Below, one piece after another: positions 36,383 to 48,105 of a DNA stretch of 64,000 nucleotides (its first letter is position 1; each line of letters begins with the position of its first letter). The stretch comes from Blastomyces gilchristii SLH14081 (taxonomy: Eukaryota > Ascomycota > Eurotiomycetes > Onygenales > Ajellomycetaceae). A program made the position numbers and the translations under genes. The notes beneath the pieces were generated by a model. The model was not told the DNA's origin, made no database searches, and saw nothing but the letters and a program-made list of their open reading frames with translations. The stretch is taken from contig NW_003101674.1 in the NCBI RefSeq assembly GCF_000003855.2, forward strand, positions 1,268,572 through 1,332,571. The letters run 5' to 3'.

Positions 36383-38069
36383 AGAGAAAGTGCATTGAAA
36401 TATATTACTGACTTATCAAATATAAAGAGACAAAGAAAATATTAACAGCTTTCAGAGATATACAGAAACAGCTACAGTGTTGCATAGCAACATCATCTTC
36501 ATTCAATACATGCAGTGTTGATATTCTTTGTATACAGTTATTATATAATCTATATCAGAGATACATGCAGAAAACAGATCTTTGTTACTAGAGAGAATGA
36601 TTGCAGCAATTCTCTGTTTTCATATTATAAAGATAAGTTATTCTCATTTCTTTCTTCTCTCTTTTCTCTTCTTCTTCAACTCATCACTAAATTCAAGCTG
36701 GTATGAAAACTATTAAAACACTTCTAGAAACTCTCAAATTAAAGAGTATAGACTAATCAAATTTTAAATGCAGAAGAATTAAATTATATTCAATATTACT
36801 AATTATTCATTCTCTCTTAATAAAATCACAGTTGTGTCTTTCTTCTCCCCCCCCAAACAAAACATGGCCCGCGAAAAGCGAGTACCACGCCAGGCCATAA
36901 TAACCAACACAGCCTCAGCACGCAGGGCTGCATATGCGCAGCGCATGCTGAACTGAGAGGCTGTGTGAGTTGCAAACCAGTGCCAGCATCTCAGAGAGAG
37001 CTGTGTGATGTGAGAAAGCTGCAACTCTCAGTTATATATGCAGAGAATGAATCATTGCAGTAAGTGTATATACATTGTATGAAAGTAATGCTTTTTGATA
37101 ACACTCAGTCTCTGATATCATGAAAATAGAGTCTCTCTGTGAGATTCATTTTTATCAGAAGTCAGAGAATCTTATATTCTTCAAGATCATCTTCACTCAC
37201 CTTGTCTGTGAAATTGATGAGAAGAATCATCAATTTCAGTGTTCTGTCCTTGATGTTATTCAAGTGGCAGCAGAGTTCACCCTGGTCACACTTTTTAAGT
37301 GTATATTTTCTAAATATTCACATTTATACAGATATATACTGATTATTTATTAGATGATATTAAGACAATGACTCATCACAGTCATATTACTCTCACTGTG
37401 AGAAATACATGATTGATGATAAACATTGTGAAGACTCTGAGAAGTGAGTATTTTAAGAGTGCTGTGACTCTGTGACCTTGATTTTTTTTGTTTTTATTTT
37501 TTGTTTTTTTCTTTTCCTTTTCTTTTTTTTTTTTTCATTCATTCTGATTTTTTCTTGTTTTTGTTTTATTTTTTGTTTTTTATTTTTTTTTTTGTATTTT
37601 ATATTTTTTTCATAATTAAAATTATATGAATTATGATCTGTGTTCAGAAAAGTAATAATATTTGATAACACTCTCTGTTGAATTTTCAACAAATGAGCAC
37701 TATGTTATGATATTATGTAAGTGAGAAGTGATTTCATGATTTCATTTGATGCCATTCTCAATAATGAGATCAGAATGAAAATGTGACTAAGAATTCAAAC
37801 ATATTCTTTATTCAGAACTAGATTTTTATTTGAAAAGTGAATCTGAGATCTTTAATATTTGAAATAACGTGATTTGAGATCAATGTAATGAACACAAATC
37901 ATGACCAGAAGTAATGCTTTTAGGCAATGTGACAACTGTAAAGTTTGGTCCTGGTCCCAGACACGGTCACACGGTCAGTCTACTTATGATAAGTTCTTGC
38001 GTGATGTTAAATACAGGTCAAGTGTTGATTATATAGAAGGAAATACAGGTATTAAGATTATATTAAGAT

Positions 38070-38575
38070 TAGACTGATTATGTGACTGTGTCTGAGATCA
38101 GAATCAGATTTTTTGATAGTCTTATTATCAATTTAACTGATTTCATTACACAGTTTTAACATTAGATAGTAGTCTCATACTGTCTCAGTGAGACTTACTG
38201 TCTACTCTTATCATATTTTTTAAATGAGATCATGATTTTCACTTCTCAATTTAAATTATTTTTATTACTTTAAATGACTTTAAATCTTATTTAAGCATTA
38301 TCAAAAAGTGTTACTTTTTAAAAAATTAAAAATAGTCTAAAAAAAACCTTAAAATGTCAAAAAATAGTAACTTTATGCTAAGAATGAGATTAAATGAGAT
38401 CAAATAAGATCACTTTCTCATTTTTTTCAAGTCATGATTTCATTTTAAGATCTTATATATAGTCACTTTGCATGTTTTTTTAATGACTAGTCTCAGTGAG
38501 ATTCATGCCAAGAAATGTATGAGATCAGATCAAATAAAACTAAATGTGAAATTCATGATTTCAGCGGCCAGTCTA
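38070..38575 (+). mobile_element. hAT MITE E4 (506 bp)
   Basis: Ends TAGACTGATTATG...GGCCAGTCTA. The 8-bp duplication is ATTAAGAT at 38062-38069 and ACCAAGAT at 38576-38583. The two differ only by C-to-T changes. Inserted in SINE4. Confidence 0.9.
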
Positions 38576-39813
38576 ACCAAGATAACAAGAACATAGGAAA
38601 TATAAATAAGTGACAATTAAATACATGCGATAATAACTTCTCATCTCAGAAACATAGAGTGATTTGTTGAAGTGATTTGTACATCTCTGTATTTATTAGA
38701 AATCTGAGATGCTTGAGTTTCAGATTTAATGTATTCTCTGCGGGTTTCAAACTCACACATCTTGGTTTCCCATGTCAAGACACTATCAGGTGGCCGCATT
38801 AATCATTCAGTCACTGAGGCAGCTGAATCAGTCAATTCATTGTCATGAATATTCATATGAGTAGAAACTCAGTATAGATGAATTATCAGTTTTAATATTC
38901 TTCTCTTTTGAATTTTTAAAACAGAGTTTAAAATCAGTTTAAGATTCATTTGATTATTATGAATCTGACTATTTCTAAGTCTTTTTAAAGCAGTTTGACT
39001 ATCAGAGAATATTTATATCTCTTTCAAACTGTTTTCTCTTTTATAAGATTTTATTTCAATGAGTTTGAAAGCTTTCACTATTGTAAATAGTTCAGTATCA
39101 AAGACTTCAGATTCACAGTCTAAATTTCAGAAATCTGAGATAAAATTGATATTATCTTCAGTATAAGCAATGCCTGATCTAATCTATTCAAATTCTCATC
39201 TTTTGAGTCATTCAAATAAATCAGAATAGAGTCTTTTATATTAATTATAGAGATTCTCTTCAAATGCTGTTCATATTCTCTCTCTTTAGATAGTTCATTT
39301 ATTTGCAAGTCTATGAGAGATTCAAGCTTTTCTCTTCAGAGAGATATCTTCTCATGATCAACTTTTTCAATATTTAATGAAGAAAATTAATTTTTAATCA
39401 GTGAGTATAGTTTGTATAGTTAAGAGAGCATTTTCTTTGAAGAATTATTTTCATTTTAATCAAGAAATCTATTTCAATTCAGTTTATTTTCTGAGTTAAT
39501 TGATGAAAATGAAGAAGAGACTCTTTCTCTGATTATATAATTTAAGCTCATCTTTATAACTCTCAGAGCATAGTTCATACAGGCCTTTTCAAATCTAATA
39601 ACAGAAGAAAGAATTAAGGCTTCAATTTTCATTACTTTAATAGAAGATGATTTAAATACTCTCAGAATTCTTCTCAAAGCTCTGTTTTACAGACTTTGAA
39701 AGAGTTCAGTGAAATTTTCTTGATTATTTCATCAAACTTAAACTTCATAATCAGCTACTGAGATAATACAGACTATATATAACTGTTTCATAGTCTGAAA
39801 GAATAGACCTCTC

Positions 39814-40319
39814 TAGACTGGCCGCCGGGACCATGAATTTCACGTTTGGTTTCATTTGGTCTGATCTCATACATTTTTTGGTGTGAATCCCGCTGGGACT
39901 AGTCATTAAAAAAACATGCAAAGTGATCATATATGAGATCTTAAAATGAAATCATGACTTGAAAAAAATGAGAAAGTGGTCTCATTTGATCCCATTTAGT
40001 CTCATTCTTGGTATAAAGTTACTATTTTTAGACATTTTAAGATTTTTGTTAGACAATTTTTAATTTTTTAAAAAGTAATGCTTTTTAGTAACACTCAAAT
40101 GAGATTTAAAGTTATTTAAAGCAATAAAAATAATTTAAATTGAGAAGTGAAAATCATGATCTCATTTGAAAAATGTAATAAGAGTAGACAGTAAGTCTCA
40201 CTGAGACAGTATGAGACTACTATTGAATGTTAAAACTGTGTAATGAAATCAGTCAAATTGATAATGAGACTATCAAAAAATCTGGTTCTGGTCTCAGACA
40301 CGGTCACACGGTCAGTCTA
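39814..40319 (-). mobile_element. hAT MITE E5 (506 bp)
   Basis: Ends TAGACTGGCCGCCGGGACC...CACACGGTCAGTCTA. Perfect duplication GACCTCTC at 39806-39813 and 40320-40327. It is among the least mutated MITE copies here. Inserted in ORF2 of LINE G. Confidence 0.94.
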
Positions 40320-42226
40320 GACCTCTCTCTGTATTTAATAGTCTGATTATACTATTCAATAGTCATTCTATCTTGATAGTTCTTTGTTGAATATGATATT
40401 GAAAATTCAACTTGAAGTTTAATCATACTTCTAATTATTTGACATTCAAACTGGGTTTAATCTCTTTATTTAAAAGAGTTAGATATAGTTCTTTCTTATT
40501 GAATCTAGAAAAGAAATGAATTAACTCAGTTTTATTCATATTAAATTGAATTTAATTGATATCTGCTCTAACAAAGATTTTCTTTACTGCTTTTTCAATC
40601 ACTTCTAAATTCTCTTTGATTGTTTTTGAACTGTAGACTAGATTAATATTATTCATATAACTTAAAGATTTTACTATTTTCATATCTCTATTCTTGAATA
40701 GATATACAGTGTATATTACAAATAAAATGAGTGAGATTAAAGATTCTTACAGTACTTCTATTTTGATCTCAGTCTTATCTTATTTCATTTCATCAAAGAA
40801 TAGTTATATGATTCTTTTAGATACAAAACAGTTAACTCATTTTATTAGAGAAAGTAACAGTTTTAACATTTTCAAAGGCTGAATTAACTTTGACTTTGAA
40901 ACATGATTAAATGCATCTTTTATATCAATAAAAACTACAGTTAAGATCAGATCTTCATACTTTGCTATTTAAATGTTATAAACAACTGAGAGAACAGTGT
41001 TAATTACAGAACATTGTTTTCTATCTCTCATTTATTCACTAAATAGAAGAGAATCATTAATAGAGCTTATAAAAGATAGTTAAGTAGCTATTATCTTTTT
41101 CAAAACCTTTTCTAGACAGTTCAATAGAGATATTACTCTATATGACTTAGAAATTAAAGTTTTTCTATTAGGTTTTACAAGGATCACTTCAGTGACTTCT
41201 CTTCAGCATTCAGAATGATACTTATTTTTCAAGAGATTTAAAAAGAGCTCAAAATATTCATTCTTTAAGTAGAAACATGTATTTTGAATAATTAAGTGAT
41301 TGATTGAATCAGACTCTGCAGCAGTTTTAATTGAACTTTGAGAAGATAGCTAACTCTAATTCATCTTGTATAAGTTCAGACTATTCTCAGTCATTTTCAT
41401 TAATATAGTTATAAAGTGATATATTCTCTTTCTCTGAATCTGAATCTGATGAGTTTTGAAAGAGAATTCTCATGAAAGCTTAACATTTTTTCTCAAAAGA
41501 ATTTACTGTATATGATTCATTCTGAAACTTATATTCTAAGGCTGAAAGTTTTGCTACACTTCTTATTTTAATATAGTTAAAAGCTTTAAAAACTTCTTTT
41601 TCTTATACTTCTTTAAGAAATTTGTTTCAGCAGTCTGTTTTAGCTGTTTTAATATCTGAAAAATATTTATTTCTGACAGTTTTGAACTCTTTATCAGATA
41701 TTACATCATTCTTTCAATCTCTTCTAGTAGTAGTTAATTATTTTCTTTTAGATGTGATATTCTCATTTCATCAAGATTTGAAATACTCAGAAGACTTTTT
41801 CTTTAAAATATTATCTCTAACACTTGTTAGAATAATAGATGTAATGAGCTTTACTCTATTTTTAAGCATTTTATTTAAGATATCTCAACTGAGATTTCAA
41901 TATAACTCACTCTGCTTTTCAGATTTTAACAGTTTTATACTTTCTTTAACTGCTTTTCAATCAGCTTTTTCAAAGTTATACTGATTAGAGAGAAGAGAGT
42001 TTTTACTCCTTTATTTTTCACTCAGTTTAATATTAAATTGAATAATCTTATGATCTGATTCTGACGTCTCCTTTGAATTAATAAATCAGTTTATAAGTCT
42101 TTTTTTAATTAGATTTTATAATATGAAGATTAGATCTATAATAAATTTCTGTTTCATATCTTTTCTAAAGAATGTTTGTTGATCAGACTTGTTAACTAGA
42201 ACTATTGAATGCTCAAAGATTCATTG

Positions 42227-42454
42227 AACTATTATTATTATTATTCTTTAATTATAGATGTATACAGTCAGAGACTATAATATCTATCTGAGAACTTTTA
42301 GTTCTCAGAGTTTTTTCTATATCTATAAAGTCAACTATTATACATTCACCAATTTCAGATATGCAAAATCAGAAAATTCCAGCTCAGAATACGAAAACTG
42401 TTTACAAATTACAGTATTTTAACATCTTCTGATACTTTGAAATCATTTGATAAT
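42227..42454 (-). mobile_element. 5'-truncated LINE insertion (228 bp)
   Basis: Nearly identical to the 3' end of LINE G at 31208-31440, including the (ATT)n tail and the AGTTCTCAGRGTTTT stretch. Flanked by a 10-bp duplication AGATTCATTG at 42217-42226 and 42455-42464. A dead-on-arrival copy inserted in its own family member. Confidence 0.92.
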
Positions 42455-43049
42455 AGATTCATTGCACTAGTTTATCTACTCTTACTACTCTTTTGCATTC
42501 TGAATTTCATTAGAGATGATGTGTATTGAAATCTTCTGTAATTATAGAGTTTTTTAACAGAGTTATGTTCAAAAATCCTCTATTAATTGTTCAGATATTG
42601 TTATTTTTCTTCAATGACTTTTCATTATAGATATTTATAAGCTATATAGTATTAAACTCATTCTCTTTATCTATAATATCACTCATCAGAATATCAGAGT
42701 CAGATATAATATTAAATCTTAGATTAAATTAATATCTTGATCTCTTTCTTTCATAGATTACTACTCTTGACTTTATCTCAGACTTTTGAGATAGAAAGTA
42801 GTAGTAGCTTGAATGAGAAATAATGTATTTTTACTCAGCATTAAAATTCAGTTTCTGAAGAAGTATAAAATCAACTTTTTATTTACATACAATTTGAAGA
42901 CAAGAATAAATACAATTTGAGTTTCTATTTACATTGTTTTAAATAAATGTGATTTTTGAAGAGTTTTTAAACTTTTTTTATTGTTTTTGTTATATATTCA
43001 TACTAAAAGAGAGTAGAGATAGAGTAGACTCTAATCACTATTATTAGAT

Positions 43050-44630
43050 AGTAGATTATAACTATTTTGAAAAGCAGGAATCTTAACTACTTACATTCTA
43101 TCTAGTTTATTATCAGAGTCATTTCTCAATTCTCTAATCTTAACAGAAGTTTGAGAATTCAAATTTTATTTACATTTAACTGAAGAATTGAAGTTTGAAG
43201 ATTTAGATAGTTAAGAGTTTCTTCTTTTTAAGCTTACAGTTACAGGTTTACTGACTTAACTATTCTCTTCAGTTCTAGATTGACTTTGAGCTTCATCTTT
43301 TCTTCAGTTCTTTTGAGTTCTTGAAGCAAACATGCATTCTTTTGAGCTAGATGTATGTTTTTCTTTGTAATTAGTGTATTTAAGCAGAGTGTATTGACAT
43401 ATTTCATCTCTTTTTGAGCATGTTTCACATTTATACTCACTAGTTTTATGATCTCTAGCACAGAATACATATTTTAAGTCTCTAAAACAAGAGATTGCAA
43501 AGTGTTCATATCTTTGACAGTTTGAATACTGTGTTTAAGCTTTGAGATTCATTCTTGAGTCTTTGTATTCATGAACTCTCATTTTCAAATATGCTACTCT
43601 TACTTCAGAGATCTTTGATTGTTTAAGTATCTTTATATATACTAGAACAGAGGCATTTCTTCTACTTTGTCTGAACTCAATTAAATTTAGTTATACAGGC
43701 TCTTTTCTCAGTTGAATAGAATTGTATTCTTTTAATTCATTTTTGAAAAGTAGTATTTCTTCTTCACAGTCAAAAATTTCAACTGAAATATTATAAAGAA
43801 TGAATTTATCTCACTTTTTATCTCTCCCAGATAGAATTATTGTGTTTAACAAAGATTCTATTACTGATTTTCAGAGATTCTCATTCAGAATGAGAAATTC
43901 TGCACTGAATTCAGGCATTATAGTCAGAATAATGAAATTTTCAAAGAAGAATGACTTAATTGAAGCTATAACTGATTTTTAAACTTCAATATCAGTTATT
44001 AACTGAGAAAAGAACTGCTGATTAATTTCATTTCTAATTCTGAAAATGAGATTTGAGTTTAACTTGTTTCTCTGTAAGATGTTTCAATTTAAGACTTTGA
44101 GAATAAGTCTTCTATTTCTGAAGATTTGAAAGTTTTTCTCTTTTTACATTTTTTTCTCTACTTTTCTATGAATAGAAGCATGAGCAGTATTCTTCTCAGT
44201 TTTCTCAGAATTTTAAGCAGATTTTAAGACAGCAGATTTAGAGACAGCAGATTCAGCTGCTTGAGCATATATTTTCTTCTAGTTTAAAGAAGAAGAAGAA
44301 GAAGTAGAAAAAGAAGAAAAGTAAGATGAAGAGTCAGTGATTATACTAGAAATTTTCAATATTTTTTGAACTGTGTTTGAAATCTCAAGTTTGAACTTAA
44401 TCATCTTCTGTAGTTATCTAGTCTGAGTATGAAGAATTAATAGAACTTCTTCATTCATCTCACTCAGACACTGCTTTTCAAGAATTTTACTTACTTTTTC
44501 AAGTTTCTGTATTTTAAGAACTTGTTATTTCTTCATTTCTTCTTTCTTTCTTCTCTTCAGAATTTCAATCTCAGAAATAGTATTTGAGAAAGCATCTTTT
44601 TTCATATTAACTGAGTGTATTTTTGAACTT
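43050..44630 (-). pseudogene. LINE G ORF1 (gag-like, zinc knuckles)
   Basis: The minus-strand frame contains a coiled-coil N-terminus (about 44600-44400) and three zinc-knuckle-like clusters near 43540-43330: CQRYEHFAISC, CARDHKTSECKHEICS and CQYTLLKYTNYKEKH.. with Cys/His spacing partly lost by transitions. The triple-knuckle pattern is typical of Tad-type ORF1 RNA-binding proteins. Confidence 0.75.
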
Positions 44631-44639
44631 ATTATTCTC

Positions 44640-46340
44640 ACTTAATAAAAAGTTGATCAGACTGTTTTAATTGAGAGATTTATTGAACTCTTTTAAATTG
44701 AAAAGTTAATCAGACTGTTTCAATTAAAAGATTTCTAAGTCTATTTTCAATTGAAAAGTTGATCAGACTGTTTTAAAAGAAGAATAAAAGACTTTTATAT
44801 ATAAAATATCTGATTTTTTTCATACTAGTTCAGTAACTAGATTAGATTTTTGAACAGAATCTAATGAACTAAAATTGATTTTTAAGATAAATCAATAAAA
44901 TCTTTATAATCTCTTTCTTAAGATACAGTGAGAAAAAGTATGATATCAATTAATACTTAATCAGATAATATGACAGTTTTTGAGAGAAAAACTGATAAAA
45001 AATAAGTCAATTTTTTACAGAGAAATTGATTAAAACTATTCAATTTTATTCTAAATCATTCAATTCTTCTCACACAACAAGTATGAAACTCAAATCAATT
45101 AATAAAGAGTGTAAAAAAAAATTAAGTATTAATAAAAGCTCTTCAGTCACTGAAAAAGTAATTCTTACTTAAAAGAATATAAAATTATGATAGAAAACAA
45201 CTCTATTTTTAATGCTTGTAAGAATATTATATAAAACTCAGAGAAAAACATCTTACTTTGTCAAGAGAAGTAAAAAACTAATTCTAAGATCTTTTTTTTT
45301 ACATTAACTGCTGCAGAAGAATGAGATAGAAACTGCTAAGATATATACTACTATATATCTTCTATCAAGACTTTCTCTCTTCAGAGTCTTGATATTATAG
45401 AGAATATAAGTCTGTTTCTATATAATAATATAAATATTATCAGTGAGATATAGAGAAACTGATTATTTATATTTTAAAATAGAAGACTTTATCAAAGATT
45501 ATATTAATATAGAGTTAATTCTCAAATTCAATAGAAATCTAGTATTACTGTTCTCAATTTCTTACAGAATATATTGAATATTGAGATATTAAAACTAAAT
45601 TTCATATATCTCACTGTGCAGAGATTAAAGACTCAGTCAGATCTTAAGATATACTGATTTTATAGTTATTGATATGTTGTTGTTCACTGATTATGTATCA
45701 AATACTGTTACTGAGATATCTTTTTGTATTTTTCTGCCATGAATGACCTAGATTGAGAGGGGCGGTACAAGGATGAGACTTGGCATTGATGTCTTGATAC
45801 ATTAAAGATAGACAGAGTTTTCATAAAGATTGCACTTCAGATATGTCTGTTGATTATATACTTGATATTATTATCAAGATATCTTTTTATATTTTTCTGC
45901 TAAGAATGAGCCAGATTGAGAAGAGCGGTACAAGAATGAGACTTAGTGTTAATGTTTTGAAATATCAAAGATAGGCAGGGTTTTCACAGAGATTGCTTCT
46001 CAGATATCTTCACAATTACAGATTGAGAATCTTTCAAAATCAAGAAGATTAGTGTATATGACTAGATCTCTTCACCTTACAATTTGTATGGCAATTTGGC
46101 CCAGGGTTGTGGTGTGATAGGGATGAATGGGGGATAATCCCACACAGAAGTTTCAAACAACATCTGGTTCACATTTGACTGGATAACTCCATCACCACAC
46201 GGGGTATGTAGTCAGCGATGGGGTCAAAATGCTTGTATGATCGAGGACTTTTTGATGAATCTATCGCCGGGTTTTTATTTGAAAAATTGAGCGAGTTCGT
46301 GGTGGAGCGGTTGAGATTTTTGTGGAAGATCTCTCTTGAA
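44640..46340 (-). other. LINE G 5' UTR
   Basis: Between ORF1 and the 5' duplication. It contains tandem repeats (45715-46005) and a first ~265 bp of nearly normal base composition (46075-46340). Internal promoters are expected here by analogy with other LINEs. Confidence 0.65.
45660..46010 (-). repeat. Tandem repeat in LINE 5' UTR, 163-bp period
   Basis: GATATCTTTTTRTATTTTTC begins at 45715 and 45878. The units share GAGMGGGCGGTACAAGRATGAGACTT-like sequence and AGATAGRCAGRGTTTTCA. The right unit ends near 46010. Confidence 0.85.
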
Positions 46341-46352
46341 GTCTCAGTGAGT

Positions 46353-47433
46353 ATTTCAAAGAGAGTTTTATCTATACTGATATATTTTAAGTTATTATAT
46401 ATAATCTCTGTAAGTAATAATTAATGCACTCAGTTATTCTGATTGTCATTAACAAAGTATTACAGATACTGTTTTAATATACTTATTAGATATTCTACCT
46501 GATTATCTGTCTGTTAATAAAAAGCTGTACTTAAATCTTATAAAATCTTCAGTATAGTTATTAGATCAAATCAGAACTCTTCTATAAAGATTAATTCTCT
46601 ATCTAAGATAATATTCACAGATAACTCATATAACTGAATTATATTTTAAATAAAGATATAAGTTAAATTCTTTGACTTTAAGTTCTTATAAGTGAGTATA
46701 AAGTGTGTTATCTTGATAAAGTAATCTACTATTATCAGTATACTGTCAAAGCAGGTATTACATATATTCTTACTTTTAGAAAGACTTATAAGAGTGTTTG
46801 TTTCTAGCTATTCTCAAGATTTCTATGAAACAAGTAGAGAAGTAAGTTCTTTATATAATCTGAATCACACTACTCATGAATTCTGATAAATAGTATAAGA
46901 ATTTACTATCTTCTTTATAAGTTCTTATATCTTCAGTCAGAAGTATTTTCTTATAAATAACTTATAAGTTCTAGTGTCTGTAAAATGACCTGCTAGAGAA
47001 GAGTTATAATACCTTTTAATAAGTTCTATATATAGAAACTCATTTATAGATATATAAATTCAGTTCTCTCTTTATAAGAGATTATTTAAGTCTCTTTAAT
47101 TCTTTATTTCTACAGAGTTAGTTTCTACTGTAAGCAGTTTCTGAATATACTGAGTATATTCATTCTTCAGTTACAGTTCTGATAATCTGAATAGAAGATT
47201 TTATAAAGACTTATACTCTGTTTCTTCTTATATCAAGTCTTTCACAGTACTTCTCAAAGTCTATAAACTCTTCAGATTATAGATACTCTCTTCAAGAATT
47301 CTTACAGAGATTCTAGAGTGTTAACTCTCAGTGTTATAGAGAGTAATTGTACAGACTTCTTCTCTCTCTTCTCTCTCTTCTCTTATAGAGAATTAAGAGA
47401 CTCTTCAGTTAATCTCTTTATAATACTTAGTCT
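46353..47433 (-). pseudogene. Chromovirus H integrase core
   Basis: Minus-strand motifs include GHFTDTRTYKLFIRKYF at about 47000, DYFIKITHFIL at about 46700, and LSTAFY.QTDNQVE at about 46530, the typical late integrase signature, followed by NNLKYISIDKTLFEILTET. The LINE entered directly after this. Confidence 0.82.
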
Positions 47434-47438
47434 GAGTA

Positions 47439-47706
47439 TGTCAGGAAAAAGAGGTTATATACTACTGAACATCACCAACATCGTATTACTATAATATTTC
47501 TCATTATCATTAGCTTACTATAACACTTATCTAATACTCACTTATACTAGCTCTCTTGACTCACATATATATTTTACTATAAATAGCTCTATCTTTTGTA
47601 TGAAATAGATATATTAGATAGTGCACAGATAATATAACAAGCAGATCTTGATACACATAAGATTCATATGTCTTCAACATATTCATCTGTGACACTCATT
47701 TCAACA
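47439..47706 (+). repeat. 5' LTR of copia element
   Basis: 268 bp, TGTCAGGAAAAAG...TTTCAACA. It contains the TATA-like stretch ACTATAAATAGC at about 47576-47587. Confidence 0.93.
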
Positions 47707-47711
47707 GTTAT

Positions 47712-48045
47712 AAGCCTGGTAAGCAGCATCTGAAGAGAAGCGTGATATACTGATTTCAATTCTTATTCAAATTTAACAACAATCATTCAAACTGAGATGA
47801 TTGATCACTGATCTCAATTCTCATTTGAATTCAACAACAATTATTTGAACTGAGAAGATTGATTCTCATTTGTATACGGTCTGAACTACTCAATTATTAT
47901 ACCTGATTCCCGGTAAGCAGCATCTGAAGAGAAGCGCGATACACCGATTCCAATTCTCATTCGAACTGATAACTATCATTCGAACTGAGACAATAGATTC
48001 TCACTTGTATACATTCCGAAATACTCAACTGTTATACATCTCGAA
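47712..48045 (+). repeat. Leader tandem repeat in copia element, 194-bp period
   Basis: GGTAAGCAGCATCTGAAGAG begins at 47718 and 47912, and CAATTCTCATTYGAA stretches recur between. It lies between the LTR and gag; a minus-strand primer site is expected at its start, but I could not match a tRNA. Confidence 0.8.
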
Positions 48046-48105
48046 TTCCGATCATATCTATTATTCAAATACTTGAACTGATTTCTCAATCTGTTCAATA
48101 TAACA

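Larger units (their letters stand above)
32175..37982 (-). mobile_element. hAT1 transposon (5808 bp)
   Basis: Ends TAGACTAGACGGCGGGACC...GGTCACACGGTCAGTCTA with a perfect 8-bp duplication CTTATGAT (32167-32174, 37983-37990). It encodes a transposase relic and a second accessory gene on the minus strand, and contains a trinucleotide array and a ~21-bp recurring motif. No foreign insertion is seen inside it. It shares the first ~85 and last ~35 bp with the MITE family. Confidence 0.92.
32123..38820 (-). mobile_element. SINE4, split by hAT1 and MITE E4
   Basis: Own sequence is 32123-32174, 37991-38069 and 38584-38820 (about 368 bp). A 14-bp duplication AGCTGAATCAGTCA lies at 32109-32122 and 38821-38834. 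It is inserted in the RNase H region of LINE G. Confidence 0.92.
31750..43000 (-). pseudogene. LINE G ORF2 (endonuclease, RT, RNase H, CCHC)
   Basis: Interrupted by nested elements. The endonuclease region at about 42980-42470 includes the DFNTHH motif. RT at about 41000-40550 shows FIDIKDAFNHVSK, a degenerate QESxISxILF, and YMNN at 40648-40659 where the catalytic pair is normally Asp-Asp. RNase H follows at about 39130-38835 (ELFTIVKAFK, IFSDSQTALK, NELTDSA). The zinc-finger end CLFCNANENPEYIIIHC lies at about 31780-31830, with Tyr where the ligand His is expected. Stops are mostly Trp-to-stop and Gln-to-stop. Non-functional. Confidence 0.85.
31208..46340 (-). mobile_element. LINE G, Tad1-like, full length with nested insertions
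   Basis: Non-LTR retrotransposon on the minus strand: the 5' end is at about 46340 and the (AAT)n tail at 31208-31228. It is flanked by a 12-bp duplication GTCTCAGTRAGT (31196-31207, 46341-46352). Own length is about 7.7 kb after removing SINE4 (with hAT1 and E4), MITE E5 and a 228-bp LINE tail. It carries a 5' UTR with tandem repeats, ORF1 with zinc knuckles, and ORF2 with endonuclease, RT, RNase H and a CCHC end. This layout is that of the Tad1 clade. Confidence 0.9.

Noticed and set aside
46218..46424. 68-codon plus-strand frame in the GC-richer patch as a host gene
   Set aside because: The patch ends exactly at the LINE target duplication and is the LINE 5' end. The frame crosses into chromovirus H.
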